From the NCBI GenBank assembly GCA_029880105.1, contig JAOUPA010000001.1:1-46552 (forward strand): a stretch of DNA of 46,552 nucleotides, written 5' to 3'. Each line of letters starts with the position of its first letter. Position 1 is the stretch's first letter. Source of the stretch: Gammaproteobacteria bacterium (GTDB lineage: Bacteria > Pseudomonadota > Gammaproteobacteria > SZUA-229). Of the stretch, positions 43,974 to 46,552 are shown in pieces. A model generated the notes under the pieces. That model was not told the origin of the DNA. It saw only the letters and a list, made by a program, of their open reading frames with translations, and did no database searches. A program made the position numbers and the translations under genes.

Positions 43974-44219
43974 CTAATCCTGTAGCCACTCCAGTAGATA
44001 ATAAATATATTGCCCTTCAGAGGATTTCGAAGGTCCACTAACACGTGCCGCATAACGTTTGTTGTCAGGGTCAGCGGCTTCAAGTGCTGCGCCTGCGGAT
44101 TTCATAATCTCGACACAGCCAGCGGCAAACCGGTTGCGGCTGCGGCGTGGCACATAGACCACGGCAAATTCCATATTGGAAACATTGGTCTCTGGATCGG
44201 GTGGAACAATGCCGCGCAT
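43974..44219 (-). CDS. Small conserved-looking protein coupled to the YqhA-like gene
   Basis: 81 residues. It starts one base after the YqhA-like stop (TAAGATG), so translation is coupled. A basic patch VPRRSRNRF is followed by FAAGCVEIMKSAGAALEAADPDNKRYAARVSGPSKSSEG in broken order and a final IYYLLEWLQD. It has no membrane segment and one Cys. I do not recognise the family, but composition and coupling argue for a real gene. Function may be tied to the membrane protein. Confidence 0.7.
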   Translation of the reverse strand: MRGIVPPDPETNVSNMEFAVVYVPRRSRNRFAAGCVEIMKSAGAALEAADPDNKRYAARVSGPSKSSEGQYIYYLLEWLQD

Positions 44220-44220
44220 C

Positions 44221-44712
44221 TTAGTGCTGGTTCATCCGGTCAACAAAGGCCATGCCCAGCGCCGATAGCACAAAAGTCATGTGAATAATCACATACCACA
44301 TTAGCTTGTCATTATCGATCTGACTGGCATTCATAAATGCCTTGAGCAGGTGAATCGAAGAAATTGCCACAATCGAGGCTGCTACCTTCTGTTTCAGTGA
44401 GCCTGAATCCAGCTTGCCTAACCAGGATAATTTTTCTTTTCCCTCTTCAATATCGATAGAGGAAACAAAGTTCTCATAACCACTCAGCATCACCATTACC
44501 AGCAGGCCACCGACCAGAGCAATATCCACCAAGCTGAGAATTAATAGTACAACTTCAGTCTCCTTCATGCTGATTAGCATCGGCAGGACATGAAAAATCT
44601 CCTGGAAGAATTTAATGCCCAGAATGATCAGGCCCAAACTGAGCCCGAGGTAAATAGGTGCGAGCAACCAGCGGCTGGCATAAAGAAGTGATTCAGCGGT
44701 GCGTTCGATCAT
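44221..44712 (-). CDS. YqhA/UPF0114 family inner-membrane protein
   Basis: 163 residues with four hydrophobic segments. Family patterns are RWLLAPIYLGLSLGL, DIALVGGLLVMVMLSGYENFVS and KLDSGSLKQKVAASIVAISSIHLLKAF. The function of YqhA is unknown. A perfect FNR box at 44774-44787 is centred 68 bases before the ATG, and a -10-like ACTAAT (44751-44746) lies at the exact class II distance, so oxygen-dependent control of this gene is possible. The small 81-residue gene follows. Confidence 0.92.
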   Translation of the reverse strand: MIERTAESLLYASRWLLAPIYLGLSLGLIILGIKFFQEIFHVLPMLISMKETEVVLLILSLVDIALVGGLLVMVMLSGYENFVSSIDIEEGKEKLSWLGKLDSGSLKQKVAASIVAISSIHLLKAFMNASQIDNDKLMWYVIIHMTFVLSALGMAFVDRMNQH

Positions 44713-44773
44713 GAGGGCGCCTTAAATATATTAGTAATAGTTAGAATTAGTGGCGATATTGTATAGATTTGGT

Positions 44774-44787
44774 TTGATCTATATCAA
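44774..44787. promoter_or_regulatory. FNR/ANR box
   Basis: TTGATCTATATCAA matches the FNR consensus TTGAT-N4-ATCAA perfectly. It lies between divergent transcription units. To the right, TAGGGT (44809-44814) stands near the class II distance; to the left, ACTAAT on the minus strand (44751-44746) does too, so either or both sides may be activated when oxygen is low. Confidence 0.7.
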
Positions 44788-44819
44788 GCACTAATGCGCG
44801 TGCTATTGTAGGGTAATCC

Positions 44820-44892
44820 ATGTGGGATAGGTGTCTGACATTATTAATCCCATTCCTGGTCGTAATTTGGGGTCGCAAGACCCCGTTTTTTT
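44820..44892 (+). ncRNA. Candidate FNR-controlled small RNA
   Basis: About 73 bases between the FNR-box promoter and a strong terminator, without an ORF. Predicted structure: a 6-bp stem TGGGAT/ATCCCA (44823-44828, 44847-44852) with an 18-base loop, a single-stranded CATTCCTGGTCGTAATTT containing a Shine-Dalgarno-like complement (TTCCT), and a terminator hairpin with seven T. This is the layout of Hfq-dependent small RNAs such as FnrS. The 5' end is estimated from the promoter geometry. The alternative is a readthrough transcript from the gene ending at 43968. Confidence 0.42.
44869..44892 (+). terminator. Strong orphan terminator
   Basis: Perfect stem GGGGTC/GACCCC with a stable GCAA tetraloop (44869-44884), then G and seven T. 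On this strand no protein gene ends within 900 bases upstream, which is why I propose a short RNA. Confidence 0.9.
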
Positions 44893-44941
44893 GCTGTCAG
44901 CCCTGTACATGAAGGCTCAGCTGTCGATTATAAGTCAATTC

Positions 44942-44950
44942 TGATATAGT
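44942..44950 (+). promoter_or_regulatory. Candidate slyD promoter, extended -10
   Basis: TGATATAGT is an extended -10 (TG-N-TATAGT) 33 bases before the slyD ATG. No good -35 is visible. Its place after the terminator suggests that slyD is transcribed separately from the upstream RNA. Confidence 0.45.
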
Positions 44951-44983
44951 AGACGACCCTAAAATAAAATTCTGGTAAATATC

Positions 44984-45466
44984 ATGCAAATCGAAAACGA
45001 GAAAGTTGCAACCCTTCATTACACACTCAAGGACAACGAAGGCAATATTATCGATCAATCAGATGACGGCAGCTTTGTGTATTTGCATGGCGCATTCAAT
45101 ATTATCCCCGGTCTTGAGACCGCGCTCACAGGTAAAAAAGCAGGTGATGAGCTTTCAGTAAAAGTTACTCCAGAAGACGCTTATGGTGTCCGCTCTGAAG
45201 AACATGTACAGGAAGTACCAAAAGAAATGTTTGAAGAAGGCGCCGATATTCAGGTGGGTATGCAGTTTCACGCACAGGGCCCCAATGGGGAAATGCTGGT
45301 AGTTACCGTTGCGGAAGTGAAAGAAGGTATTGTTGTTATCGATGGTAACCATCCACTGGCAGGTGTAGAACTAAATTTTGATGTGAAGGTTATTGACGTC
45401 AGAGATGCAACCGCAGAAGAACTGGAACATGGGCACGTGCATAGTCCAGGTGGATGCGGCCACTAG
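44984..45466 (+). CDS. slyD: SlyD-type FKBP peptidyl-prolyl isomerase/chaperone
   Basis: 160 residues. The FKBP part opens VATLHYTLKDNEGNIIDQS and closes with NHPLAGVELNFDVKV; the inserted flap lies at about 70-120. The C-terminus has a short metal-binding tail, HGHVHSPGGCGH, shorter than the His/Cys-rich tail of E. coli SlyD, so nickel binding may be reduced. It is cytosolic. A second FKBP of this fold (fkpB) is encoded at 5437-5895. The SET-domain gene follows after 18 bases, probably in the same transcript. Confidence 0.94.
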   Translation: MQIENEKVATLHYTLKDNEGNIIDQSDDGSFVYLHGAFNIIPGLETALTGKKAGDELSVKVTPEDAYGVRSEEHVQEVPKEMFEEGADIQVGMQFHAQGPNGEMLVVTVAEVKEGIVVIDGNHPLAGVELNFDVKVIDVRDATAEELEHGHVHSPGGCGH

Positions 45467-45484
45467 AAAAGACTGAAAAGAAAT

Positions 45485-45847
45485 ATGCTGGAAGATAGTG
45501 AGCTAGAGACTCTTTATTACGTCGATGACTCGGGTATACATGGCAAGGGCCTGTATGCCCGGGTGCCAATAAGAAAAGGCGAGTACATGGGCACCTACAA
45601 CGGCCCGGAAGGTTATGAAGAGGGCGACGAAGTTCTGGAAAATGGTAGCCATGTGTTGTGGGCCGAACAGGATAACGGTGAATGGGTAGGCCGTGATGGC
45701 CAGAATATACTTCGCTATCTTAATCATTCACCAGTGCCACATGCCGAATTCGAAGGTTTTGATCTATACGCAGTTAGAAACATTGAGCAGGGAGAAGAGC
45801 TCACCATCGATTATGGCGAAGAGCCTGATCCTGACTTTTGCGATTAG
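45485..45847 (+). CDS. Minimal SET-domain protein, putative lysine methyltransferase
   Basis: 120 residues that are almost only a SET domain. The SAM-binding GIHGKGLYA (17-25), the knot motif NILRYLNHS (74-82, with Asn80-His81) and the catalytic Tyr110 in ELTIDYGEE are all present. The post-SET zinc cluster is missing; one Cys stands at the end (DPDFCD). The protein is very acidic. Bacterial proteins of this kind have few known substrates. It lies 18 bases after slyD. Activity is plausible since the key residues remain. Confidence 0.88.
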   Translation: MLEDSELETLYYVDDSGIHGKGLYARVPIRKGEYMGTYNGPEGYEEGDEVLENGSHVLWAEQDNGEWVGRDGQNILRYLNHSPVPHAEFEGFDLYAVRNIEQGEELTIDYGEEPDPDFCD

Positions 45848-46204
45848 CAATTTTGTCTAGATTTGAAAAGTCGCGAGGAAAGGGAAACTGTTTTTTTCCG
45901 TGTAATTATCGAGTGACCAGTAAACAGTATTTAATATCTTCATCTCCGCTAAAGTATTTGAAGACTAACGAACCCTTATAGTATCTCACTAAATTGCCAT
46001 AACTATGGTTAATAACACGTTTGCCAGGTCATATCTTATATTCATCAATGAGTATCCATGAGTTGGTAAAAAAGACGGTGCATTGTTGTCAAACGAGAGG
46101 AATTGTCAGACTTATTAGAGAGTGCCTTTACTGTTGTCTTCAGTATGGTTGTCAGGTGGTTCTGATAAATTTGCAGTTTCTGACTGTAAATCCATTAAAT
46201 CAAA
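45848..46204. other. 357-base stretch without an intact gene
   Basis: No supported gene. The right part (about 46110-46204) is the decayed 3' end of the rluE-like pseudogene. A short inverted repeat CCATA-AC-TATGG lies at 45996-46007. No good terminator for slyD and the SET gene is visible; GGAAAGGGA/TTTTTTTCC near 45879-45901 is only a weak hairpin. Confidence 0.5.
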
Positions 46205-46552
46205 TTATCCAATTTTTTGATGTATCAGGCGCAAAGTCGGAAAGCCAACAGCTGCAGTCATGCGTCTAACCTGTCGGTTCTTGCCTTCGGATATTTTTAG
46301 CTCAATCCATGAAGTTGGAATATTGTTGCGTTCTCTAATCGGTGACTGGCGTGGCCATAACCATTCAGGTTGGTTGATGATCCTGGTCCTGGCGGGGCGG
46401 GTAATGCCATCCTTGAGTTTGACGCCCTGTTGTAATTGTCTGATGGCGTCATCGGTGAGAATCAGCAGGCCTTCGCTGTCGCGATCGAGACGCCCCGCGG
46501 CGTAAACATTTTTTTCGTTGATGTAGTCGGCAAGTGTGGCACGGCCCTGTTC
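46205..46552 (-). pseudogene. rluE: rluE-like 23S rRNA pseudouridine synthase, decayed and cut by the window edge
   Basis: 115 codons are visible, from the window edge to TAA at 46207-46205. The family motif is AGRLDRDSEGLLILT with the catalytic Asp23 of the fragment, and the C-terminal core is WLWPRQSPIRER, IPTSWIELKISEG and NRQVRRMTAAVGFPTLRLI. Compared with RluE as I recall it, about 29 residues are missing after LLILT, including the conserved YYVQVEG strand: the text jumps from LTD to DAIRQLQQGV. A stop then follows IHQKIG, while the same frame beyond it still reads FDLMDLQSE, like the lost end. So it carries an in-frame deletion and a nonsense codon. Confidence 0.75.

Noticed and set aside
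45848..45960. 28-codon minus-strand ORF starting MKILNTVYWS
   Set aside because: GGAG touches the ATG with no spacing, there is no homology signal, and the frame is too short to support.
46021..46269. 82-residue plus-strand ORF at the right end
   Set aside because: It lies opposite the rluE-like remnant and has a composition typical of antisense reading; no Shine-Dalgarno.

Overview
This window comes from a gammaproteobacterial chromosome, moderate in GC by eye. I cannot assign a genus. The best evidence is gene order. The left 15 kb keeps the block pilX?/pilY1/pilE - ispH - fkpB - lspA - ileS - ribF - murJ - rpsT - proB - obgE - rpmA - rplU - ispB, as I remember it from Pseudomonas and relatives. 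Products also match gammaproteobacterial families closely. I see no IS element, prophage, integrase, rRNA or CRISPR array. Most of the window is ordinary chromosome.

Layout. 1-4451 (+): end of a minor-pilin operon: a gene tail, a small exported protein, the PilY1 tip adhesin and a PilE-like pilin. 4487-11793 (-): ispH, fkpB, lspA, ileS, ribF, murJ (isoprenoids, lipoprotein processing, Ile-tRNA, flavins, lipid II flipping). rpsT (+) is divergent. 12275-15127 (-): proB, obgE, rpmA, rplU. 15326-19601 (+): ispB, tRNA-Pro(CGG), gmk, rpoZ, spoT. 19615-24230 (-): PhnA-like protein, lipoprotein, two MscS-type channels, a frameshifted small gene, an acidic small protein and a membrane J-domain protein. 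24307-24912 (+): DUF924 protein. 24931-34154 (-): acetyltransferase, methyltransferase, FadD, a TRAP transporter with a TPR lipoprotein (TatT) partner, a fused SpmA/SpmB-type membrane protein, thioredoxin 2 and a small outer-membrane barrel. 34270-38031: GIY-YIG/DUF123 protein, PilH-like regulator, membrane diguanylate cyclase and Na+/H+ antiporter. 38032-40116 (+): a solitary second-type elongation factor G. 40215-43968: a redox cluster (msrA, YihY-like protein, tandem periplasmic thioredoxin; divergent thioredoxin-HEAT fusion). 43974-46552: YqhA-family protein plus a small partner, slyD, a tiny SET-domain protein, and a decayed RluE-type pseudouridine synthase at the edge.

Most interesting signals: (1) a perfect FNR/ANR box followed by an orphan strong terminator between yqhA and slyD, suggesting an oxygen-responsive small RNA of about 70 nt; (2) back-to-back promoters at 24237-24300 whose -10 boxes lie only 6 bases from the two divergent ATGs, so both genes may make leaderless mRNAs; (3) two broken genes, a frameshifted small ORF at 22904-23276 and an rluE-like pseudogene at 46205-46552 with an internal deletion and a premature stop; (4) a TatT-type TRAP transporter beside fadD, whose binding protein seems to lack the usual carboxylate-binding arginine; (5) a likely CTG start codon for murJ. 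Statements about families and remembered sequences rest on memory; no searches were run.
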